7,161 bases of DNA from JAZMZS01 sp045586105 (GTDB lineage Bacteria > Bacillota > Clostridia > Oscillospirales > CAG-272): contig JAZMZS010000033.1 in the NCBI GenBank assembly GCA_045586105.1, forward strand, positions 1 to 7,161, given 5' to 3'. Positions 1 through 5,706 of the stretch are shown here, one piece after another. A program made the position numbers and the translations under genes. Positions within the stretch are counted from its first letter, which is position 1, and each line of letters opens with the position of its first letter. The notes beneath the pieces are model-generated. The model saw nothing but the letters and a program-made list of their open reading frames with translations, was not told the DNA's origin and made no database searches.

Positions 1-299
1 CCGGGACCTACAAATCCCGTAACGCCCCTGATGTTTCTGACCACGTGCCAGCTTTCGTCTGTCATGACCATCTTTACAAGGACGTAACTCGGGAAGATCT
101 TGCTTTCGACTTCCTTTTCCGTCTCGCCGTCTGTTTCAACGATCGTTTCTACCGGAATGCGGATGTCGAATATAAGATGTCCGAGTCCTCTGTTTTCGAC
201 TATCTTCTCAAGATTTGCTTTTACCTTGTTCTCATAACCCGAGTAAGTATGAGCGACATACCATCTCGGTCCTAAGTTCAGTTCATCAAAATCACTCAT
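1..299 (-). CDS. nusG: Transcription termination/antitermination protein NusG, N-terminal part
   Basis: Reading the minus strand from the ATG at 299-297 gives 99 codons open to the window edge, so the C-terminal part is missing because of the window, not because of damage. The protein is the NGN domain of NusG: PRWYVAHTYSGYENKVKANL at residues 11-30, then the FPSYVLVKM strand (69-77) and a WHVVRNIRGVTGFVGP segment (84-99), all diagnostic of the family. NusG binds the RNA polymerase clamp and modulates pausing, Rho termination and transcription-translation coupling. The acidic insert around residues 55-66 (ETDGETEKEVES) is the usual variable loop. It begins 14 nt after the secE stop with only a weak Shine-Dalgarno-like CGGGTG, suggesting translation coupled to secE. 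The KOW domain should lie outside the window. Confidence 0.97.
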   Translation of the reverse strand, partial: MSDFDELNLGPRWYVAHTYSGYENKVKANLEKIVENRGLGHLIFDIRIPVETIVETDGETEKEVESKIFPSYVLVKMVMTDESWHVVRNIRGVTGFVGP

Positions 300-313
300 G
301 ACTGCACCCGAAC

Positions 314-589
314 TTAAATAAGACCACCGAGCAAGGAGAGAAGGTTGGAGAACAGATAGTCGAGAATACCTATTGCCGCACCCATGCCGATAACTGCAAC
401 AGCAACGACAGCAGTATTGGTCTTTACCGTCTTCCAGGGAGACCAGGAGACCTTCTTGGTTTCGCTGAGAAGATCCTTGAAGAACTTCTTTATACGAGCG
501 AATATAGAAGGCTTGCTGCTCTTTTTCTTAGCAGGCTTATCTGCCTTAGCGGGCTTTTCGACTTTGGTCGTTTCATTAATTTCTGCCAT
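314..589 (-). CDS. secE: Preprotein translocase subunit SecE
   Basis: A 91-residue protein with the architecture of the short, single-anchor SecE of Gram-positive bacteria. A lysine/alanine-rich soluble N-terminus (residues 1-27) is followed by an amphipathic helix (FARIKKFFKDLLSE, 30-43). Then comes the family signature ETKKVSWSPWKTV (43-55), matching the usual E-xKKV-x-WP pattern with serine before the proline, and one hydrophobic segment (about 57-90). SecE clamps SecY in the SecYEG channel of the plasma membrane. The start at 589 is supported by GGAG at 598-601 with an 8-nt spacer. It sits between rpmG and nusG, the standard order in Firmicutes. The long charged N-terminal extension is of low complexity and variable in the family. 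Confidence 0.96.
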   Translation of the reverse strand: MAEINETTKVEKPAKADKPAKKKSSKPSIFARIKKFFKDLLSETKKVSWSPWKTVKTNTAVVAVAVIGMGAAIGILDYLFSNLLSLLGGLI

Positions 590-627
590 AGTAAAAGCTC
601 CATATCTCGACGGCTGTTTTTTTCTCT

Positions 628-654
628 TTCACCGAGGCCGCCGTCTTCGGTGAA
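628..654 (-). other. Stem-loop between rpmG and secE
   Basis: The intergenic transcript can form a perfect 8-bp stem (TTCACCGA / TCGGTGAA) with an 11-nt loop rich in G and C. It is followed by a purine-rich stretch with a run of A, not U, so it does not look like an intrinsic terminator. It could be an RNA-processing or stability element adjusting L33 versus SecE/NusG output; that role is inference. Confidence 0.5.
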
Positions 655-671
655 GGGTGGTAAGAATACTC

Positions 672-833
672 TTACTTGGATTCCTTGTGGAGAGTATGCT
701 TATGACAGAACGGGCAGTGCTTGTTCATCTCAAGCCTGTCGGGATCGTTTCTCTTGTTCTTCTTCGTGTCATAGTTTCTCTGCTTGCATTCGCTGCACAC
801 GAGCGTGACTTTAACTCTGTTATCGTTTTTCAT
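672..833 (-). CDS. rpmG: 50S ribosomal protein L33, zinc-binding type
   Basis: A 53-residue basic protein beginning MKNDNRVKVTLVCSEC and containing four cysteines in two CxxC pairs (C13/C16 and C40/C43), which mark the zinc-ribbon form of bacterial L33. The NKRNDPDRLEMNKHCPFC segment is characteristic. L33 lies in the large subunit near the E site. An in-frame reading continues upstream to 932, but the ATG at 833 is chosen because it has a strong AGGAGGT (840-846) six bases ahead and gives the normal family length. The upstream in-frame part would be an untranslated leader. It is the first gene of the rpmG-secE-nusG operon. CxxC-containing L33 often has a cysteine-free paralogue induced under zinc limitation; none is visible here. 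Confidence 0.97.
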   Translation of the reverse strand: MKNDNRVKVTLVCSECKQRNYDTKKNKRNDPDRLEMNKHCPFCHKHTLHKESK

Positions 834-857
834 TTCGGCACCTCCTGTTAGAATTTC

Positions 858-871
858 TGAGCGTAAGCTCA
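858..871 (-). promoter_or_regulatory. Hairpin in the rpmG leader
   Basis: Five-bp inverted repeat TGAGC/GCTCA around a four-base loop, about 12 nt upstream of the rpmG Shine-Dalgarno sequence. It lies inside the inferred leader transcript of the L33 operon, next to a second palindrome at 878-891. A regulatory role is a guess. Confidence 0.4.
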
Positions 872-877
872 AGCTGT

Positions 878-891
878 GCGGATATATCCGC
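878..891. promoter_or_regulatory. 14-bp perfect palindrome in the rpmG leader
   Basis: GCGGATATATCCGC reads the same on both strands. It sits about 60 nt downstream of the inferred transcription start of the rpmG operon, between promoter and ribosome binding site. It may be a DNA operator or part of leader RNA structure. A hairpin would have a tiny loop, which favours a DNA-level role if it has any. Confidence 0.4.
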
Positions 892-959
892 CGTACCTCC
901 CTCAATGCCCCCGGGACAAATTGATACGACAAAAAAGCCCCATTGGCAGAGGTAATGCT

Positions 960-988
960 ATTATAGCATCGGGGCGACAGCTTGTCAA
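960..988 (-). promoter_or_regulatory. Consensus sigma-A promoter of rpmG-secE-nusG
   Basis: On the minus strand TTGACA (988-983) and TATAAT (965-960) are separated by exactly 17 bp: a perfect vegetative promoter, fitting a highly expressed ribosomal operon. The start should fall near 953, leaving a leader of about 120 nt before the L33 start codon. The -10 box lies at the centre of a 15-bp inverted repeat (arms ATGCTA/TAGCAT, 955-969). Confidence 0.93.
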
Positions 989-1056
989 GTGTTTTTTTTC
1001 ATTTTTTGCAAAAGCCGTAAATTTTGTCATTTGTGCACTTTATCTTTCGCGAAGCG

Positions 1057-1085
1057 TTGAAATTACATATGTAATATGTTATAAT
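1057..1085 (+). promoter_or_regulatory. Sigma-A promoter of the glycosidase-like gene, with internal palindrome
   Basis: TTGAAA (1057-1062) and TATAAT (1080-1085) with a 17-bp spacer. The inferred start near 1092 leaves a short leader of about 26 nt with GAGGTGA (1107-1113) ahead of the ATG at 1118. A perfect 14-bp palindrome ATTACATATGTAAT (1062-1075) fills most of the spacer, a classic place for a repressor operator. The promoter is divergent from that of rpmG, about 70 bp away. Confidence 0.9.
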
Positions 1086-1117
1086 GTCGGCGGAAAAACG
1101 ATCTTCGAGGTGACATT

Positions 1118-3109
1118 ATGGGTACTGAGATAAAACAGTCAGAAGGCGGATATGCCGTAATTACGGATGGCTGTGTCTGCGCGAGGATACTGCCCTGCGA
1201 GGGGGCGGAGGACAGTTTCGTGCGCCTGTGCGAAAACGCATTTTTGTGGAAGAGAAGGACGCGCGAGCAGAGGATACATATGCGTATGGAGCTCGTCTGC
1301 GAGACCCTTCCTACCTTTACTATGATACCCTCCGTCAGCTATAACGGCAACGGCTGGGGAAGCACGCCCGAGTACGTCGGAGACCGCGCCGAGGACGGAA
1401 CGCCGTGGTCCTTTGCATGGCACAGAGTGACTATCCCCTCCTGCACCTTCTCGGCGACCCCCGCAGGCTCGGTGGCACTCATGGCGGAGGCAGGCGAGGA
1501 TACGGCTTGCTCTCTTTATCTTGACGAGGGAAAAGAGAAGCACGTCATAATATACCCCGAGCAGGAGCAGCCCAAGACCCTGCAGCGCCACTTCTGGGGA
1601 GAGGCGTATCGGGGGGAGGGAAGAGAAAGAGACGAGTTCAGTGCGATCGTCCTCGCTTATCCCGCAGAGGATAAGCCTATCCGATACGACAAGCTCCTTG
1701 ATTTTGCGTGGCGCTATTACGGACACCCGATCGACGTGCCTATGCAGCCCGAGCGCATATACGAGCTCGGTATAACTTATACCCGCTATCTCTATCAGAG
1801 AATGCCCGACGGCTTTTCGGGCTTCGTCAGCGGAGCACAGTGGTTCAGAGGAAACTGGACCTATCAGAAGAACAACGGACGCTTCGGCCTTAGCTGGGTA
1901 GGACAGTCCGCATCTATGGCAAACGCTATGATATATCATTATCTCGTTACGGGCGACCGCGAGGCTCTCGATATGGGAATAGGCGCGCACGACGCGTGGC
2001 TGAAATACGGACGGCGCGAGTGCGGGCTTCTTGATTCGAGCATCGACTACGGCGAATGGCGCAAGCTTGAATATCCGCCCGACTATCAGCCGGACCCCTG
2101 GAAGCTCGGCGAGGCTCAGTACGAGGATCACAAGGCGTACGGAAAGCGCAGGTTCCGACGCGATGAAAACGGCGTGATCGAGCTTGGCATCGACGCGTGC
2201 AACAGCGGCGGAGGAGCTGAGAACTACTTTGAAGCGTACGATCTTGCAAAAAAAGCAGGTATCGACCGCCCCGAATATCTCGAGGCGGCGTACGGCATAC
2301 TTGATTTTGCCATCACTCAGCAAAACGATGAGGGCAGATACGCAAAGAACTGGAGATACGACGGCAGCGTCATCTCCGCAAACGGCACCATAGGCTGCTT
2401 TCTCGTGCTTCCCATGCTCATGGCATACAGGCGCTCGGGAGATAAGAAGTATTACGAAAGCGCTCTGCGCGCCTTTGATTATTATTACGGCTCGCTTGAG
2501 CGTGACGGGTTTACTACCGCGGGTGCGCTTGATACCTACTGTATAGACAAGGAATCGGCAAGCCCGCTTCTGCGCGACGCGCTCGCACTCTACGATATGA
2601 CGGGGGATGAAAGGTATATCACCGCCTCCGAGAATATCGCGCATTATCTCTGTACGTGGCTGATGCACTATACTATCGAATATCCTAAGGACTCGGTGCT
2701 CGGGAAAATGGGCTACGATACCTTCGGCTCTACCTCGGTTTCAACGGCGCATCAGGCGCTCGATCAGTACGCGCTGCGTGACGTTATATCCTTTCTTCAT
2801 CTGTACGAGATCACGGGGAATGTACAATGGAAGGAAAAGGCGCTGACCTTCTACGCCAACGCCTGCCAGTGCATATCCGACGGTACGATGTACGTAAACG
2901 GCAGAGTACGTCCCGCAGGCTCGCAGGACGAGGCGATATTCCATACCCGCTGGGGAAGACACGGCGTGCCTCCCTTTATGCCCTCGCAGTGGCTGCCCGC
3001 ATGGCCTACGGCGTTCCGGATGGAGATACTGAGATGGTATGAGGGAAGGTGGGATATCTTCCGCAGTGGCACCGACTGTATCTCCTCGGCTATACCGCAC
3101 GCCGAGTAA
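1118..3109 (+). CDS. Cytosolic (alpha/alpha)6 glycosidase-like protein, specificity unknown
   Basis: A 663-residue protein with no signal peptide or membrane segment. Residues 1-185 look beta-rich, like the N-terminal sandwich of many six-hairpin glycosidases. Residues about 190-640 are helical, with recurring hairpin signatures of the type TGDxxYxxxA (278-290, 495-506, 566-576, and SGDKKYYESA 440-449), typical of (alpha/alpha)6 toroid enzymes. Conserved-looking segments with acids and aromatics that could line an active cleft are NSGGGAENYFEAY (362-374), LDTYCIDKESASP (471-483), GSQDEAIFHTRWGR (601-614) and WLPAWPTAFRMEILRW (625-640). This suggests hydrolysis of imported oligosaccharides in the cytosol. 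I cannot name the family or catalytic residues; it could be a rhamnosidase- or uronyl-hydrolase-like member. The start at 1118 is fixed by GAGGTGA at the right distance and a promoter just upstream. It is transcribed away from rpmG. The downstream gene has its own promoter, so operon membership is uncertain. Confidence 0.75.
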   Translation: MGTEIKQSEGGYAVITDGCVCARILPCEGAEDSFVRLCENAFLWKRRTREQRIHMRMELVCETLPTFTMIPSVSYNGNGWGSTPEYVGDRAEDGTPWSFAWHRVTIPSCTFSATPAGSVALMAEAGEDTACSLYLDEGKEKHVIIYPEQEQPKTLQRHFWGEAYRGEGRERDEFSAIVLAYPAEDKPIRYDKLLDFAWRYYGHPIDVPMQPERIYELGITYTRYLYQRMPDGFSGFVSGAQWFRGNWTYQKNNGRFGLSWVGQSASMANAMIYHYLVTGDREALDMGIGAHDAWLKYGRRECGLLDSSIDYGEWRKLEYPPDYQPDPWKLGEAQYEDHKAYGKRRFRRDENGVIELGIDACNSGGGAENYFEAYDLAKKAGIDRPEYLEAAYGILDFAITQQNDEGRYAKNWRYDGSVISANGTIGCFLVLPMLMAYRRSGDKKYYESALRAFDYYYGSLERDGFTTAGALDTYCIDKESASPLLRDALALYDMTGDERYITASENIAHYLCTWLMHYTIEYPKDSVLGKMGYDTFGSTSVSTAHQALDQYALRDVISFLHLYEITGNVQWKEKALTFYANACQCISDGTMYVNGRVRPAGSQDEAIFHTRWGRHGVPPFMPSQWLPAWPTAFRMEILRWYEGRWDIFRSGTDCISSAIPHAE

Positions 3110-3115
3110 GCGCGC

Positions 3116-3144
3116 TTGATTCGTTCATAATTACGTGATATTAT
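3116..3144 (+). promoter_or_regulatory. Probable sigma-A promoter of the membrane-protein gene
   Basis: TTGATT (3116-3121) and TATTAT (3139-3144) are 17 bp apart, just after the glycosidase stop codon. A better -10 match, TATAAT (3142-3147), overlaps it but would give a 20-bp spacer. No terminator separates the two genes, so read-through from upstream is also possible. Confidence 0.6.
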
Positions 3145-3177
3145 AATAAAAAGATCATTAACCTCAGGGAGCGACAT

Positions 3178-3885
3178 ATGGAAAACGTCGAAAAACAAAG
3201 CTACACCTTCAGACAGAAGGTCGAAAATTTCTTTTACCACTACAAATTCCAGACGATAGCCGCGTGCTTTTTGCTGTTCGTGCTCGTATGGGCGATCGTG
3301 ACCGCTATAGGCAAGGAGGGCGCCGAGGTGTACCTCGGCTATATCGGTGAGTATTCTTACTCTAACAGCGAAGCGGATGCTCTCGGCGAGAAGATGTCAG
3401 ACCTGCTCGGCCTTGATGTGGACGGTGACGGAAGGAGCAATATCCAGCTCAACAGATACCACTATTATTCGGATGAGCAGATAAAGGAGCTTTCCGAAAA
3501 AGCAAAGGAAAAGGGCGAGGATATCGGCTATTACCCCGTGCTTAACGAAAAGAACTACCGCTATTTTCTGACCGAGCTTGAGGGCGGCAACACCGCCGTG
3601 TGGTTCGTGTCAAAGGAAGTGTACGAGATGATGGACAAAAGCACCCTCATGACCGTAGAGGATGCGCTCGGCTATCTTCCCGAGAACGGGGTGGTGGATG
3701 AGTACGCAATAGACTGCTCGACCCTGCGCTTCAGCGTGGATACGACGAGAGAGGTCACCTTCAATACCTATCTCATTATCCGGGGAAGCAGAGTGCATTC
3801 CTTTATCCAGGGGGAGCAGGAAGCCCGCGCAGAGCTCGAGCGGAGCCTGGCGCTCTACCGTGCGATAGTTGAGTACAAGAAATAA
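3178..3885 (+). CDS. Single-pass membrane protein of unknown function with a DxDGDGxxN loop
   Basis: A 235-residue protein that I do not recognise by name. A charged cytosolic N-terminus (about 1-23) is followed by one hydrophobic segment (about 24-45), which is not cleavable-looking. The remaining 190 residues would be extracytoplasmic if the positive residues before the helix stay inside. Residues 80-88 (DVDGDGRSN) match the DxDxDG calcium-binding loop seen in EF-hands and dockerins, but as one copy, so this is not a dockerin. The rest is a soluble mixed alpha/beta region rich in Y and E with a charged C-terminal helix (QGEQEARAELERSLALYR, 211-228). AGGGAG (3166-3171) six bases ahead of the ATG supports the start. 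It follows the glycosidase-like gene on the same strand; a functional link is not shown. Confidence 0.85.
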   Translation: MENVEKQSYTFRQKVENFFYHYKFQTIAACFLLFVLVWAIVTAIGKEGAEVYLGYIGEYSYSNSEADALGEKMSDLLGLDVDGDGRSNIQLNRYHYYSDEQIKELSEKAKEKGEDIGYYPVLNEKNYRYFLTELEGGNTAVWFVSKEVYEMMDKSTLMTVEDALGYLPENGVVDEYAIDCSTLRFSVDTTREVTFNTYLIIRGSRVHSFIQGEQEARAELERSLALYRAIVEYKK

Positions 3886-3924
3886 AACGGTAACACAAAA
3901 GGCAGAGCTACATAAGATGATAAC

Positions 3925-3944
3925 AGAGAGTGACCTCACTCTCT
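3925..3944 (+). promoter_or_regulatory. Hairpin 1 upstream of the microprotein gene
   Basis: A perfect inverted repeat AGAGAGTG / CACTCTCT with a four-base loop (ACCT), starting 40 nt after the membrane-protein stop codon. No U-run follows, so it is not a standard intrinsic terminator. It may be a processing or stability element that separates expression of the two genes. Confidence 0.6.
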
Positions 3945-3946
3945 CG

Positions 3947-3964
3947 ATACACCCGAGCGTGTAT
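3947..3964 (+). promoter_or_regulatory. Hairpin 2 upstream of the microprotein gene
   Basis: A second inverted repeat, ATACAC / GTGTAT with a six-base loop, begins two bases after hairpin 1 and ends 10 nt before the ribosome binding site CGGAGGA (3974-3980). The tandem pair would form a structured leader just ahead of the start codon at 3988. Confidence 0.5.
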
Positions 3965-3987
3965 GAAATCTAACGGAGGATCATCCT

Positions 3988-4104
3988 ATGAATAATAACA
4001 ACTGCCTTTGCAATCTTTTCGACAGCTCCAACTGCTGCACCTGGCTCATTATCCTCGCTATCATCATCCTGTTTTTCTCGGGATGCGGATGCGGATGCGG
4101 CTGA
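3988..4104 (+). CDS. 38-residue cysteine-rich membrane microprotein
   Basis: A short open frame with a good ribosome binding site (GGAGG, 3975-3979, 8-nt spacer) encodes 38 residues. There is an asparagine run (NNNN, 2-5), cysteines at 6, 8, 16 and 17, one strongly hydrophobic helix (WLIILAIIILFF, 19-30), and a C-terminal SGCGCGCG tail with cysteines at 33, 35 and 37. Seven cysteines in 38 residues, a single membrane span and a dense terminator right behind it argue for a real gene. Short Asn/Cys/Gly-rich membrane peptides of this style occur in Clostridia, sometimes annotated as chorion-like high-cysteine proteins; I know of no proven function. Metal or thiol chemistry at the membrane, or a coat-like structural role, are guesses. 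It may be co-transcribed with the membrane protein 102 nt upstream. Confidence 0.75.
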   Translation: MNNNNCLCNLFDSSNCCTWLIILAIIILFFSGCGCGCG

Positions 4105-4120
4105 TACGAACAGACCCGTT

Positions 4121-4164
4121 ATGCGGCGGGCGCCCGATGGTGCCCGCCGCATCGTTATTTTTTT
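4121..4164 (+). terminator. Strong intrinsic terminator
   Basis: Arms ATGCGGCGGGC (4121-4131) and GCCCGCCGCAT (4142-4152) pair perfectly. A further G-U and two C-G pairs lie inside, closing a CGAT loop, and CGTTA and a run of seven T follow. It ends the transcript of the microprotein and probably of the membrane protein and glycosidase-like gene. Confidence 0.93.
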
Positions 4165-4410
4165 GCATACGTACAGATCAATGTTGATTTTTCGATAATT
4201 AAATTTTTAACGATCTTTTTGCCCAAAGTGCTTTTGAAGCCGAAAATACGATGCTTTCGTGCGATTTTGTGTATTTTCTTTATAAAACAAGCGCGCGATA
4301 CGTCTTCTGCACCGCCCGTCATAGTGAGCATGGAGCGATATCGGAAGTTTAAAAAAAGGAAGTAAAATAATCCTATAATACATAAAAATAACTATTTGCC
4401 CGCGTTGCGG
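4165..4410. other. AT-rich gene-free region upstream of the AraC-type regulator
   Basis: No convincing coding frame on either strand. It contains an 8-bp inverted repeat GAAAATAC / GTATTTTC (4242-4249 and 4271-4278) with a 21-nt loop. An isolated TATAAT (4374-4379) has only an A-run where a -35 box would be. It is more AT-rich than the flanking genes and probably holds upstream control sequence. Confidence 0.5.
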
Positions 4411-4451
4411 TTGACAAAAAGTGACGAAGCTATATAATGAGGTTATATAAT
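4411..4451 (+). promoter_or_regulatory. Promoter of the AraC-family gene with duplicated -10 element
   Basis: TTGACA (4411-4416) and TATAAT (4433-4438) have a 16-bp spacer. The octamer TATATAAT occurs twice, at 4431-4438 and 4444-4451. The second copy has no good -35 at 17 bp and may be chance, an alternative -10 or a protein-binding repeat. The start expected near 4445 leaves about 57 nt before the preferred start codon at 4502. Confidence 0.85.
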
Positions 4452-4501
4452 CCGGCATAGTAATGCAGATCATACAGGGTAAAAAAACAGGGTGTAAAAA
4501 A

Positions 4502-5353
4502 ATGCGAATGATGAATGTGGGATACGAAAAGCTGTTCTATATTTCAGGCTCGGTTTGCGATGCATCTCTTCCCTTTGACATCGAGGCTTGCGGACAGACG
4601 ATACCGAATGCAGCCTACTACATGGAAAGAAACAGAAGCGATCCCGGACCAGAGTGCGTTTGTGTGTTTGAATATGTCATATCGGGAAAGGGATATATCG
4701 AGTGCGAGGGAAAAAAATATACCGTTGAGGCGGGGGACTTCTACTACCTTGACAGACACCGCTCACACGTGTACTACCCCGACAAGGAGGATCCGTTTTC
4801 CAAGATATGGATCAACGTCAGAGGCAGACTGGCCGAGGCGGTGCTCGAGGTATATTCGGTGCATGAGCCCGTGATAATAGAAAAACTCGATGTGTATGAG
4901 GATTTCAGATCGATCTCGGAGCTTGTCAGCGGAATAAGAGAAGAAAACCGTGACGAGATATTTGCGGAGGTCGCCGCGATCCTCACGGGAATTATCATCA
5001 AGGCAGGAAGCAAGGCAAGACATAAGGAATTGGTCTGCGGGCTTCCGTATCGGATAAAGGCAATGATCGATAATTCGCCGAGCTTTGATATCACACTCGA
5101 GCAGATAGAGAAAAAGCTCTATCTGTCAAAATCATACATTATCCATCTGTTTTCGCGTGAGTTTGGCACCACACCCAAGCAGTATATAATGAAAAAGCGT
5201 ATAGGAGCTGCCAAGGTGCTTTTGCGAGGCAGCCGCTCGGAGCTGTCCGATATAGCGGAGCAGCTCGGCTTCTCGAGTGTACAGCATTTTTCGGGCGCAT
5301 TCAAAAAGCATACGGGACAGACCCCCGACAGCTACAGAAAAAGCAAGAATTGA
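4502..5353 (+). CDS. AraC-family transcriptional regulator with cupin-like sensor domain
   Basis: With the start at 4502 the protein has 283 residues. The N-terminal half resembles the cupin-type ligand domain of AraC regulators: FEYVISGKGYIECEGKKYTV (56-75) then EAGDFYYLDRHRSHVYYPD (76-94). The C-terminal half is the two-helix-turn-helix DNA-binding domain. The first HTH is TLEQIEKKLYLSKSYIIHLF (198-217) and the second ELSDIAEQLGFSSVQHFSGAF (247-267), followed by the family ending HTGQTPDSYRK. The family usually activates carbohydrate-use genes on sugar binding. AGGGTG (4489-4494) seven bases ahead favours ATG 4502. An in-frame ATG at 4463 lacks a ribosome site and would start only about 18 nt after the predicted transcript start. 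It stands alone between two terminators; its target could be the glycosidase-like gene in this window, but that is unproven. Confidence 0.93.
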   Translation: MRMMNVGYEKLFYISGSVCDASLPFDIEACGQTIPNAAYYMERNRSDPGPECVCVFEYVISGKGYIECEGKKYTVEAGDFYYLDRHRSHVYYPDKEDPFSKIWINVRGRLAEAVLEVYSVHEPVIIEKLDVYEDFRSISELVSGIREENRDEIFAEVAAILTGIIIKAGSKARHKELVCGLPYRIKAMIDNSPSFDITLEQIEKKLYLSKSYIIHLFSREFGTTPKQYIMKKRIGAAKVLLRGSRSELSDIAEQLGFSSVQHFSGAFKKHTGQTPDSYRKSKN

Positions 5354-5380
5354 ATAGAATGATCTAAGTATAAATATAAA

Positions 5381-5427
5381 AAGGATCATTTTCTTTGTAC
5401 GGTCAAAGGAAATGATCCTTTTTTATT
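5381..5427 (+). terminator. Intrinsic terminator after the AraC-family gene, possibly bidirectional
   Basis: A 17-bp stem with one G-U pair: AAGGATCATTTTCTTTG (5381-5397), loop TACGGT, CAAAGGAAATGATCCTT (5404-5420), then TTTTATT. The A-run before the stem gives a T-run on the other strand, so it could also stop transcription arriving from the right. Confidence 0.92.
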
Positions 5428-5633
5428 GTCGCATAGGAAATTGCGCAATTCTTGTATGCACAAAAATCCCCTCCGCCCTGTCATCCGTCGCCCCGTTCCG
5501 ACCAAGTGTCGACACCGAAAGAGGTAGCAAGAAGCAGTCATGAGCGCAGCGTTTATTTAAATCAATTGTCTCTTTGCACGCAAACTGTCACTGATGCCAA
5601 ACCCCTGCGTAAGTGACATCCGCAAGCAGGCAC
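5428..5633. other. Gene-free spacer between converging genes, with several inverted repeats
   Basis: I find no supported coding frame. Visible structure: the 12-bp palindrome AATTGCGCAATT (5439-5450); the 10-bp palindrome GTGTCGACAC (5506-5515); TGTCACT / AGTGACA (5586-5592 and 5612-5618), overlapping CCTGC / GCAGG (5604-5608 and 5626-5630), which could form alternative hairpins. It may be a remnant or simply an untranslated spacer. Confidence 0.5.
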
Positions 5634-5659
5634 AAAAAAAGGAGGTCTCCTCCCCCCTT
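5634..5659 (-). terminator. Intrinsic terminator of the Cro/CI-type regulator
   Basis: On the minus strand GGAGG, a three-base AGA loop and CCTCC are followed by seven T (complement of 5640-5634). The stem can be lengthened by G-U pairs with the preceding G-run. It lies about 50 nt after the regulator stop codon. The short loop and G-U pairs make it weaker than the other terminators here. Confidence 0.7.
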
Positions 5660-5706
5660 ACTGATCCGTCATCCGAATTTGTCTTATATCAAGCTGCCGA
5701 TCATCG

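Noticed and set aside
590..671. tRNA gene between rpmG and secE, as found in some Firmicutes
   Set aside because: The 82-bp gap has one simple stem-loop, with no cloverleaf and no T-loop motif.
834..932. N-terminal extension of L33 to 86 residues
   Set aside because: The AGGAGGT at 840-846 and the normal family length place the start at 833; the upstream codons lie in the leader.
1139..2668. Long 509-codon open frame on the minus strand inside the glycosidase-like gene
   Set aside because: Its sequence lacks any family signature and it is antisense to a well-supported gene with promoter and ribosome site. The length reflects the codon bias of the plus-strand gene.
3894..3918. Possible sporulation-type promoter (ACA about 15 bp before CATAAGAT) for the microprotein
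   Set aside because: The motifs are short and degenerate, and no other sporulation feature is in the window.
4207..4473. 88-codon minus-strand frame upstream of the AraC-type gene
   Set aside because: It is rich in rare-looking composition, has no good ribosome site or recognisable domain, and overlaps the AraC promoter.
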